Shown here piece by piece: positions 1-7,813 of a stretch of 64,000 bases of DNA. The stretch lies in assembly GCA_028284395.1 (NCBI GenBank), contig JANQRV010000637.1:62001-126000 (forward strand), written 5' to 3'. Position 1 is the first letter of the stretch. The number at the start of each line of letters is the position of its first letter. The notes below the pieces were generated by a model. The model saw only the letters and a list, made by a program, of their open reading frames with translations. It was not told the DNA's origin and ran no database searches. Origin of the DNA: Saprospiraceae bacterium. Lineage in GTDB: Bacteria; Bacteroidota; Bacteroidia; Chitinophagales; Saprospiraceae. A program made the translations under genes and the position numbers.

Positions 1-3000
1 GATTTTACCGCTTGCCAGGCTATTACCTTGAATCTTCCATTTCTAAACGCCAATCCGGGAGACACTGACGTGTGTCTGGACCTTACTGTTGAAGACTTCA
101 CCAATATTGCAGCTCTTCAGTTTTCGTTGAACTGGGATCCGGCAGTATTGTCGCTGGGCGATGTTCGGAATCTGAATTCGAATATGCCTGGCCTGACGTT
201 GACTTCTTTGGGCACGAATAATGCTGGAAATGGTGTACTTACTTTCGTATGGCCTTCCTCCATTGGTTTTGCTTCTGCGACTTTAGCCGATGGAGAAACT
301 CTATTTCAAATTTGTTTTGACGTGATTGGAAGTCTTGGTGATCGATCGCCCGTTAGTTTTGGCAACGATCCGACGCCCATTCAGGTAGGAGACAATACAC
401 CAGTGCCGGATGGACCGCTAAACCTAGGTGTAATTACCAATGACGGGCAAGTCAATTTATCTACCAATAGCATATTTTTAGAATTGGAAGCGACGGATGC
501 GGTTTGCAATGGTGAAAATACCGGGAATATTACGGTAAAATTTGACGATGGTACTGAACCTTACAATATTTTCTTTGATCAAATTCCTTCGACCGGCGCT
601 CCGACCGGTCCCATAGGCCCGTTGTCTGGCATTAATCAACAAGACATTCCTAATTTAGCCGCAGGTGAATATGAGGTGATTGTCCAGGATGATGCAGGAA
701 ATGAAGTGAGAGATACGGTGATCATTAACGACCCTCCTTCCATTGGGGTTCGTTTTTTGATCATTGATCCCGAGTGTTTTGGAGACAGCATACCCGAGGT
801 TAGAGTAGAAGTTAGGGAGAATAATGTACGGGTGGATAATCCCGGATTAACCTACGACTTTATGTGGGACACGCCTTTTGGAAACAATCTAGCCATCAAC
901 TCACCTTTTTTAAATGATGTGCCTGAAGGTGCTTATTCGGTTTCCGTGACCAATGCCAATGGCTGTTTCGAGGTGGCTGCGAGTTCGATATTTTCACCGG
1001 ACCAAATCACGGTCCCGGTACCCAATATAGCCGTGACGGATGCTACGTGCTCGGGGGCCTTCGATGGAGAAGTGTCGATTTCTGCCAGTGGAGGTACCAG
1101 TGCTACCGGCAATTATTCTTATCAATGGGAAAATGGTTTATCTGAAACGGATGTTAGTTCGGTAAACCTAAACCTAGATCCCGGCGTCTATTTTGTGACG
1201 ATTACAGATGATAATAGTTGTGAAGTGGTGGATAGTTTTGAGGTGAGTGCGTCTAAGATCCTGACCCTAGATGCACTTCCTACTGATGTACTTTGTTTCG
1301 GAGATTCGACTGGTAACGTTGTTGCCAATATTGAAACGAGTATTGGAACCGAATCTCTTCCCTATACCTTTTCATGGACGGATGCAGCGGGGGAACCACT
1401 GGTCAATATTGTAAGTGGACCTCGTTCTGAAACGGCCAGTGAATTGCCGGCCGGTACTTATTTTTTACAAGTTACGGACAGCGATCCGAGAGGTTGTTCG
1501 GTCTCTGATTCTATTGTTATAGCCCAGCCTGACTCTCTACTGATCGAATTAGTAGAACAAGTGGATGAAACCTGCGAAAACGGTGGTGGAGCCATGGATG
1601 GCAGTGCGATTATTGAGGTTTCAGGGGGTACATTCGCCTATGAATACTTGTGGACAACCCCGATGATGGAGGATACGGTAGCGATGGATTCGATAGCCGT
1701 TATGTTATCGGCGGATACTTTGTCGGCAAGAGTGACGGATATGAATGGCTGCATCGATTCGCTGGAAGTTATTATCCGGGCACCTCCTCCACCTGCGATC
1801 AATTCAATCACCACCGATGTATTGGATTGTTTTAATGATTCTGATGGAATGTTGATGGTTAATGCTTCTCCGACGGTATCGCCGATCAGTTTTATCGAAT
1901 GGTTTGATGAATTCGGCAATCCGGTCGGGGCGGGACCGACCGCACAGAACTTGGGTGTTGGTGTTTATTTTGTTCGAGTGCTTGGTGAAAATGAATGTGC
2001 TTCTGGTGATTCGACGTTTGTCACGGCTCCAAGTCCAATCAGTATTGACAGTATTGTGGTAGTGCAGACACCTACTTGTCCTGGGGATCCCAATGGCCGC
2101 TTGGCGGTCTTTGCCAGTGGAGGTAATCCCGACTTTACTTATATCTGGGAAAATACGCCTACGAATGATGTGCTAAATAATCCCGTCTATCCCGGCCTTA
2201 CGGCGGGAGATTACCAAGTTACGGTAGTCGACGGCAATAATTGTGAAGAAGTAGTAGGTAACGCAACCGTGGCTGACCCTCCTAGTATCGAGATAACCTT
2301 TTCGGCAATCGATTCTACTAGCTGTTTTAGCGGAGATTGTGATGGTGGTGCGATGGCTACGGCTATTTATAGCGATGGAACTGTAGGGACATTTGACTTT
2401 ACGTGGAGTTCGACAGAAATTACCATGGGAGTGGATGTTTCTACTGCCTCCCAACTTTGTGCAGGTGCAAACCTATTGACCGTTTCGGATGCGAGTTGTT
2501 TTTCCACCGATTCTGTAATGGTTCCTAGTCCATTGCCAATTGTACCGAATGTTAGTATAACCGATATTACCTGTAATGGTGATGCTGACGGTACTGCAAC
2601 GGTCAATCCATCCGGAGGAAGTGCCCCGTATAATTTGTTGTGGGGCACTGGTCAGACAACCAACCAAATAACTGATCTTCTGGCAGGCAGCTACGTAGTT
2701 ACAATCACTGATGCGAATGCTTGTAACTTTGTTCAAATCGTAAATATTGAAGAACCTCCTCAGCTTTTTCTCAGTGTGAATGAAGGCTTTAGTGAGGATG
2801 TGCGATGTAGCGGCTCTTCCGATGGGATTATCACCTTGCTGCCGACAGGGGGAACAAGACCTTATGCTTTTCAATGGAGCGATGGTGATACTTCGATGGC
2901 TTTAGTAGATTTGGGACCAGGGGTGTATTTTGCTACCGTTACTGATGCAAACGGCTGTACGGATTCACTTTCAGCGAACGTAAATGAACCCCCAGCCATT

Positions 3001-3807
3001 ATGGCAGTGATTCCGCAACCTCCTGCGCCCAGATGTTTTGGAGACCCGACTACGCTCTTAATCGATACGGTGTTTGGGGGCAATGGAATGACTTTATCCG
3101 ACTATGTATACAGTATAAATGGCAGTGGTATTGGATTTCCGGTCGACCAACCAACCACCATTTTCAATGGTGCCAATGTAGTGACTATTGAGGATTTCAA
3201 TGGTTGTACCTTCAGCGATACCATAACCGTTGTGCAGCCTGATCTTCTGGAAATAATTTTTGATCCGCCGACAGTCATTGTTGAACTGGGAGATTCCACG
3301 GTGGAGTTAGACCCGCTGATTACCAATAATTCAGGGATTCCAATCGATTCATTTATCTGGCAGCCAGGGGACTTTTTATCTGCTACTAATGTGCCGACAC
3401 CAACTGTTTCACCAATCCGGAGTCAGGAGTATCAACTGACGGTCATTGATATTAATGGTTGCAGTGCTACCAATACGGTATTTGTGGAAGTGGATGCCAA
3501 TCGAAATGTACACATCCCGAGTGCATTTTCTCCAAACGGAGATGGAGAAAATGATATCTTCTCCATCTTTACTTGTAATGGCGTCTCAGAGATCAAGGCG
3601 GTTCGAGTATTCGATCGTTGGGGAGAGTTGATGCATGAATCTACCGGCTTGACCCCAAATTGTGAACCGGGTATCGGCGTTCAGGTTTGGGATGGACGCT
3701 TCAATGGCCAGGAATTAAATCCAGGAGTTTTTGTTTACGTTGTAGAGGTAGGTTTTATTGATGGTGTTGAATTGACTTATCGAGGGTCGATAGCGCTACT
3801 AAAATAA
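1..3807 (+). CDS. Giant T9SS-secreted adhesin with SprB-like repeats (5' end missing)
   Basis: The reading frame is open from base 1, so the gene starts upstream; about 1268 C-terminal residues are present. The first ~140 residues look like a cohesin-type beta domain (hydrophobic strands, pattern around FSLNWDPAVL). Then follow roughly ten repeats of 80-100 residues, each with a Cys near the start (CNGxxxG), a GG-T/S-xPYxxxW core and an AGxYxVTVTDxNGC ending: SprB-repeat style modules known from gliding adhesins. The last ~90 residues (HIPSAFSPNGDGENDIF, FDRWGELMHES, WDGRFNGQ, PGVFVYVVE) are the gliding-motility C-terminal/CHU_C domain, the type B sorting signal of the type IX secretion system. 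Expected outcome is export through T9SS and surface attachment or release. The ligand is unknown. Family call is strong; specific role (adhesion, motility) is inference. Confidence 0.9.
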   Translation, partial: DFTACQAITLNLPFLNANPGDTDVCLDLTVEDFTNIAALQFSLNWDPAVLSLGDVRNLNSNMPGLTLTSLGTNNAGNGVLTFVWPSSIGFASATLADGETLFQICFDVIGSLGDRSPVSFGNDPTPIQVGDNTPVPDGPLNLGVITNDGQVNLSTNSIFLELEATDAVCNGENTGNITVKFDDGTEPYNIFFDQIPSTGAPTGPIGPLSGINQQDIPNLAAGEYEVIVQDDAGNEVRDTVIINDPPSIGVRFLIIDPECFGDSIPEVRVEVRENNVRVDNPGLTYDFMWDTPFGNNLAINSPFLNDVPEGAYSVSVTNANGCFEVAASSIFSPDQITVPVPNIAVTDATCSGAFDGEVSISASGGTSATGNYSYQWENGLSETDVSSVNLNLDPGVYFVTITDDNSCEVVDSFEVSASKILTLDALPTDVLCFGDSTGNVVANIETSIGTESLPYTFSWTDAAGEPLVNIVSGPRSETASELPAGTYFLQVTDSDPRGCSVSDSIVIAQPDSLLIELVEQVDETCENGGGAMDGSAIIEVSGGTFAYEYLWTTPMMEDTVAMDSIAVMLSADTLSARVTDMNGCIDSLEVIIRAPPPPAINSITTDVLDCFNDSDGMLMVNASPTVSPISFIEWFDEFGNPVGAGPTAQNLGVGVYFVRVLGENECASGDSTFVTAPSPISIDSIVVVQTPTCPGDPNGRLAVFASGGNPDFTYIWENTPTNDVLNNPVYPGLTAGDYQVTVVDGNNCEEVVGNATVADPPSIEITFSAIDSTSCFSGDCDGGAMATAIYSDGTVGTFDFTWSSTEITMGVDVSTASQLCAGANLLTVSDASCFSTDSVMVPSPLPIVPNVSITDITCNGDADGTATVNPSGGSAPYNLLWGTGQTTNQITDLLAGSYVVTITDANACNFVQIVNIEEPPQLFLSVNEGFSEDVRCSGSSDGIITLLPTGGTRPYAFQWSDGDTSMALVDLGPGVYFATVTDANGCTDSLSANVNEPPAIMAVIPQPPAPRCFGDPTTLLIDTVFGGNGMTLSDYVYSINGSGIGFPVDQPTTIFNGANVVTIEDFNGCTFSDTITVVQPDLLEIIFDPPTVIVELGDSTVELDPLITNNSGIPIDSFIWQPGDFLSATNVPTPTVSPIRSQEYQLTVIDINGCSATNTVFVEVDANRNVHIPSAFSPNGDGENDIFSIFTCNGVSEIKAVRVFDRWGELMHESTGLTPNCEPGIGVQVWDGRFNGQELNPGVFVYVVEVGFIDGVELTYRGSIALLK

Positions 3808-3836
3808 ACAAACCAATTGAGTGGTTACAATATAGA

Positions 3837-3868
3837 CTGGGCTGCCGGCTTTCTGGTCGGCAGCCCAG
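3837..3868. terminator. Hairpin terminator between convergent genes
   Basis: Perfect 11-bp stem, CTGGGCTGCCG at 3837-3847 and CGGCAGCCCAG at 3858-3868, with a 10-base loop. It lies between the end of the adhesin (+) and the end of the small membrane protein gene (-), so it can serve both. No long T-run follows, so efficiency is uncertain. Confidence 0.6.
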
Positions 3869-3881
3869 CGGTATTTATGGA

Positions 3882-4211
3882 TCAGACCATGGTTCCTGCC
3901 CATCCCAAGACTTCTGAGGCATATAGATAAAGGCCATAGCCACCGACAATGAATGCCCAGTATTCCATACTGATCCAAAAGAGAGAATGTTTTGATTTCA
4001 TCTGGTACAAGTTGCCCGTTTTCGGGTCGAGGAATTCCTTCGCTGGAGCACTGTTCCACTTTTTTCCCAAGAACCAGATCGGAACGGCACTTGCCAGCAG
4101 GCTCAACCCGGTAAATTCTGGTGCGTCACCAATGTAGGTTTGGAAGATTAATACAGTAACAATTGGAATAATGCCAGCAAGAATACCAGCTCCTTTCCAT
4201 ACAATGATCAT
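3882..4211 (-). CDS. Small multi-pass membrane protein, unknown function
   Basis: 109 residues from the ATG at 4211. A longer reading from 4313 is possible but adds a charged, non-hydrophobic leader, and the protein proper begins with a membrane segment at MIIVWKGAG. Three or four hydrophobic segments are visible: residues ~5-22, ~33-50 and ~78-105. The middle holds a short polar stretch (KKWNSAPAKEFLDPKTG) that looks like a cytosolic or periplasmic loop. I recognise no family. It stands alone, divergent from the dipeptidase gene and convergent with the adhesin. A candidate -7 element (TAACTTTG read on the minus strand, 4320-4313) lies about 100 bases upstream of the ATG. Confidence 0.6.
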   Translation of the reverse strand: MIIVWKGAGILAGIIPIVTVLIFQTYIGDAPEFTGLSLLASAVPIWFLGKKWNSAPAKEFLDPKTGNLYQMKSKHSLFWISMEYWAFIVGGYGLYLYASEVLGWAGTMV

Positions 4212-4328
4212 ACAGTAAGGTTTTAATTTTAAAATACTAATTCGAAATAACCTTTGGTGTTGGAAGACTGAACAATTTGGGGGGTTATACAGAGGGTCTT
4301 CATTATTTGACACAAAGTTAGGTAGGAC

Positions 4329-4349
4329 CTGCGCAATCTATTTGCGCAG
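4329..4349. repeat. Short perfect inverted repeat in divergent promoter region
   Basis: CTGCGCAA (4329-4336) and TTGCGCAG (4342-4349) form a perfect 8-bp inverted repeat around a 5-base loop, in the 217-bp gap between the small membrane gene (-) and the dipeptidase gene (+). It could be an operator or a leader hairpin; nothing else in the gap is recognisable. Confidence 0.4.
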
Positions 4350-4428
4350 CGCAACCGGCTTTTTCAGGCTTATTATACTTTTTGTTTGTTTGAAGTATTA
4401 CCTTGGTAGGTGAACAATCTCTCTGTTT

Positions 4429-5637
4429 ATGAGCTTAACGAAATCGTATAATGGCTATCGCTCTTTTGAGTACCTGGAGAAAGGAAAGGACTACCAAGAT
4501 TTTGAGTTGGCTGACCAACTTCGACGTGTTGCTTCGTATTTGGTTCCGTTGACAACCGAGCAAGAAATTCGTGTAGAACAAATTGTCCGCGACAACATTA
4601 TGATCTCTATGCATGAGCACCTTGGGGTTTTTCCAAAGGATGTGTATGAAACTCCGGAATACCTCAGAAATGGACGTATGGCCACTGGTTTTTTAGGGCT
4701 GGCACATTCCCATTGGGATGCTGTTTTCGATAATTTAATGAATGGACTGTGTCGAATTCATTCCAAAAGTGGTTGGAAGTGGTCGGAGGTACTTCATGAC
4801 CTGGGAATGCGTTTGTGCGATATAGCTCACCAGGACTTTATCATCCATTGTAAGGGGGTGGCGGACATTCATCGAGCACACGATGAAGGCAGATTGGCCT
4901 GGATCGCGACCCAGGAAGGGGCCGCCATGATTGAAAATGAATTAGATCGCCTTGACATTTTATATGGTTTCGGGTTGCGGTCGCTAGGCATTACCTACAG
5001 TGAATCGAATGCGCTTGGAAGTGGCTTGAAGGAGCAACGGGATGGTGGACTAACCTCTTTCGGACGAAAAGCAGTGGAACGCATGAATAAACTTGGTATA
5101 TTGATCGATTGTTCCCATACTGGCGATCAGACGGCCTTGGATACCATTTCTTTCAGTACGAAACCGATCGTTTTAAGTCACATTGGAGCCAAGGCACTTT
5201 GGAATACGAATCGAATGGCTCCAGATGAGGTATTGAGGGCATGTGCCGACAAAGGAGGGGTTATCGGGATTGAAGCAGCACCGCATACGACACTTACTGC
5301 TGCCCATCCGTCGCACAACTTGGAGTCCGTCATGGATCATTTCGAATACGTTAAGTCATTAGTAGGGGTTGATCATGTTAGCTTCGGCCCCGATACGGTA
5401 TATGGCGATCACGTAGGACTACATCATGCATATAGTAGTGCTCTCTCGTTGAAAGAGTCCAAATCGGGTAGCGGGTTGGATTACAATGAAGTTGAGTATG
5501 TGAAAGGAATGGAAAACCCGACTGAAGCTTCCAAAAACATCGTGCGATGGTTGGTAAAGAAAGGGTATTCAGATCAGGAGATTGCCAAAGTGATCGGAGG
5601 GAATGTATTGAGAGTGCTGAAAGAGGTGTGGTGGTAG
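4429..5637 (+). CDS. Membrane dipeptidase-like protein (peptidase family M19)
   Basis: 402 residues, close to the usual 330-420 of family M19 (renal dipeptidase), zinc enzymes that cleave dipeptides including D-amino-acid forms. Expected metal-site residues are visible: Glu163 in TQEGAAM, His230 in DCSHTGDQT, His251 in LSHIGAKAL, Arg262, and the late Asp in FGPDTVYG. The N-terminal HxD pair of the family appears here as HEH (His62, His64), so the Asp is replaced by His; whether the site still binds two metals is open. No signal peptide is evident, so a cytosolic enzyme is likely. The start at 4429 is the only plausible ATG. Convergent with the patatin gene, seven bases apart. A related role in peptide or cell-wall recycling is inference. 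Confidence 0.85.
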   Translation: MSLTKSYNGYRSFEYLEKGKDYQDFELADQLRRVASYLVPLTTEQEIRVEQIVRDNIMISMHEHLGVFPKDVYETPEYLRNGRMATGFLGLAHSHWDAVFDNLMNGLCRIHSKSGWKWSEVLHDLGMRLCDIAHQDFIIHCKGVADIHRAHDEGRLAWIATQEGAAMIENELDRLDILYGFGLRSLGITYSESNALGSGLKEQRDGGLTSFGRKAVERMNKLGILIDCSHTGDQTALDTISFSTKPIVLSHIGAKALWNTNRMAPDEVLRACADKGGVIGIEAAPHTTLTAAHPSHNLESVMDHFEYVKSLVGVDHVSFGPDTVYGDHVGLHHAYSSALSLKESKSGSGLDYNEVEYVKGMENPTEASKNIVRWLVKKGYSDQEIAKVIGGNVLRVLKEVWW

Positions 5638-5644
5638 TGGAAAA

Positions 5645-7717
5645 TTAAACCATCCTACTTCCTCCTCTCGTCTTTGGTGGTGGTGGGGTAGCGTGCCGAT
5701 ACAGCCCCCTTCGTTCATAAGCATCCGCCACCAAATGCATCAACTCGGTGATCTGGTTGGTTATACCAAATGCATAAGGAGGGACGCCCCGAGCCCGATC
5801 CAGATTGGAAATATAGAACAAAACTGGTGGTAGACTGGGATAATCTCCATCGTTCACTTTTTGAACCAATCGGGTCAAGAACTCTATTCCCCCCGTAAAT
5901 TCATCCTCGCCGGCCTCAATTTCTTCAGGCGTAGCATCATTCTTCTTCCGCTTAATGTCTGAAATGATCAAATCATATTTGTTGGTTTCTAGGAGATGGA
6001 ATGCCATTTCATTGTTGGAAGCCTTATCGGTTTCACCACCGATCGTTTCTTCGATGAACTTCAACTCATTCATCTTGAAGTAGTCATCTTGAAGACATTC
6101 GTCATCGATCCACAGGACCTTGAAGGTATCATCCTTGTTTTCGACATCTCGCCTAAGTTTGATAAGACTAATGCGGCTAGAGAGTATTTCCAGTTGTCGT
6201 TCCCATTCCTTAATACTGGATAGCTCTGGGTTTTCCATACTGACCTGATAAACAGCCCCTTCTTCTCTGGCTTTACTTTTTCGTTTCATTAAGGCATTGG
6301 TTAACATACTGTGATAATTTGAGTCCAGCATGTTTTTGGTTCCTTTCAGGAGTAATTCCTTCCGGATTTTCTTATAGCCTTCCCAGTCGAAACCGAGAAG
6401 AAAATTTCGGGCGGCTTTGGCTCCTCGTGCAAAAAGGTCTACCTTGTCTTCATTAGTGCAGAAGAAATTGAGCCAATAGTGATCGCCGGTATCGATATAG
6501 GCCACCAGTTTGTTGAAGTCTGGATTACTCTTGATGAAGTCGCGATCGCGAGCAAGACGGGCAGTCTCGAAGATGATTCCAAACAACTGAGCGGATTTGT
6601 ACTTTGCACTTTCATTGATCGTATTGATTCCTTCCCTTTCAAAGCCCAATTTTACGCCAAAAGTAGGTCGTGTAGGAGCCCGATCGGAGAGGTGGAATAC
6701 ATCGATGGGAAAGTTGGAAATAATGCCGCCATCTACCAGGATAGCTTCTTCGGGCTGTTCGTAAATATCTTTGTTTTCTCGCCAACCTCTCACGAGTTTT
6801 TCATAATTTCGTTTTTGTTGTTCAATATCTTTACGGGGGTCGAAGATGCTATCAAGGTCATCAAGGTAAGGAACATTGAAAATCTTCGGATAAAAAAACA
6901 AAGGTACCGACATGGAGGCTCGAACAAATTCAGCAGGATTCATGTCGAGTGGATGAAGGTTGTAAAGGTAGCCATCGCGAGGGAAAACTGCTTTAGTCTC
7001 GGTGGTAATATCAGCGGCGATGATGGCAAGCGGCCAATGTGTTCGTTCCTCACCGGTTTCCTTCTTTACTCCAAACCGCCTCAGTTCAGCAGGCGTGGTT
7101 TCCATTTTGTCCAACAATTGGTGCAAGGAGGTCACATTGCCAAATTCAGGACTCTTCAAGATGTTCTTCAACCATCTTTCGAAGGAATCTCCCCGGTTCA
7201 AACCCATCTCATTTCGAATCTCGTCCCAAGCACCGAGAAATTCATAAGCAACCTTCATTTTTTTCCAAAAGGAAGTCTTTTGGCTGGTTTGAATTGTGAT
7301 TAATGCTTCTATGAATTCCCGTACGCTTTTATCACCCTCTCGTCGCCCGTCAATGAAGTCCAAGAAGTTAAGATCTTTCAGTTTTTCCAGGATTTTCTCC
7401 GACTTCATGTTCTGTGGAATGTCCGCAGATGCCATTAGCATGGTATTGATTGCTCCCGCGGAAGTACCACCCAAGCTGAGGAATCGAAAACCAGCTTGTT
7501 CCAAAACATAGGTATATCCCACCAGCGCAATCCCAAGTACTCCTCCGCCTTCCTGAACCAGGTCGACATACCAATTGCCATCATTGTCAATTACATCGGA
7601 ATAGGAAAACTTGGGATTTTTTTCTTTCTGTGCCGCAATGTGATCTTTGACATCCTGAATGGCGTTGATTACTTCGGCATTTTGCGTAAAATTGAGTATG
7701 GAAAGATTATTCTTCAT
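5645..7717 (-). CDS. Patatin-like phospholipase fused to a receiver-like domain
   Basis: 690 residues. Residues ~48-345 are a patatin domain: oxyanion-hole motif GGGVLG at 57-62, nucleophile elbow GTSAG at 84-88 (Ser86) and catalytic Asp329 in DGG, the Ser-Asp dyad of patatin lipases. Residues ~345-520 are helical and charged. Residues ~532-665 look like a receiver domain: a hydrophobic strand followed by an acidic pair (VLWIDDE, Asp538/539), a phosphoacceptor-like Asp587 in DLIISDIKR, and Ser637 after a strand (LFYISN); the conserved Lys of true receivers is not obvious. No signal peptide, so cytosolic. It is a monocistronic gene. Expected activity is acyl hydrolysis of phospholipids, possibly gated by the C-terminal domain; the gating is inference. 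Confidence 0.85.
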   Translation of the reverse strand: MKNNLSILNFTQNAEVINAIQDVKDHIAAQKEKNPKFSYSDVIDNDGNWYVDLVQEGGGVLGIALVGYTYVLEQAGFRFLSLGGTSAGAINTMLMASADIPQNMKSEKILEKLKDLNFLDFIDGRREGDKSVREFIEALITIQTSQKTSFWKKMKVAYEFLGAWDEIRNEMGLNRGDSFERWLKNILKSPEFGNVTSLHQLLDKMETTPAELRRFGVKKETGEERTHWPLAIIAADITTETKAVFPRDGYLYNLHPLDMNPAEFVRASMSVPLFFYPKIFNVPYLDDLDSIFDPRKDIEQQKRNYEKLVRGWRENKDIYEQPEEAILVDGGIISNFPIDVFHLSDRAPTRPTFGVKLGFEREGINTINESAKYKSAQLFGIIFETARLARDRDFIKSNPDFNKLVAYIDTGDHYWLNFFCTNEDKVDLFARGAKAARNFLLGFDWEGYKKIRKELLLKGTKNMLDSNYHSMLTNALMKRKSKAREEGAVYQVSMENPELSSIKEWERQLEILSSRISLIKLRRDVENKDDTFKVLWIDDECLQDDYFKMNELKFIEETIGGETDKASNNEMAFHLLETNKYDLIISDIKRKKNDATPEEIEAGEDEFTGGIEFLTRLVQKVNDGDYPSLPPVLFYISNLDRARGVPPYAFGITNQITELMHLVADAYERRGLYRHATPPPPKTRGGSRMV

Positions 7718-7813
7718 AATATATAAAGGCTTAATCTCTGGGATATTTGGTTTGTCGTATAGGGTGCGTTAGCAGGCTGAAAAGTAAACAAAAGTTTCGA
7801 AAGATTCAGAAGC

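Noticed and set aside
2473-2874. 133-codon frame on the minus strand inside the adhesin
   Set aside because: Antisense to SprB repeats that read well on the plus strand; product looks random.
1-3807. CRISPR-like array suggested by the regular repeats
   Set aside because: Repeats are protein-level, 80-100 codons apart in period and diverged in DNA; no cas genes.
6479-7303. Long open frame (274 codons) on the plus strand opposite the patatin gene
   Set aside because: It is antisense to clearly coding patatin sequence with intact motifs, and its own translation has no recognisable domain.
5645-7717. Patatin as a CBASS-type antiphage effector
   Set aside because: No cyclic-nucleotide synthase, E1/E2 or JAB gene is next to it; the C-terminal part resembles a receiver instead.
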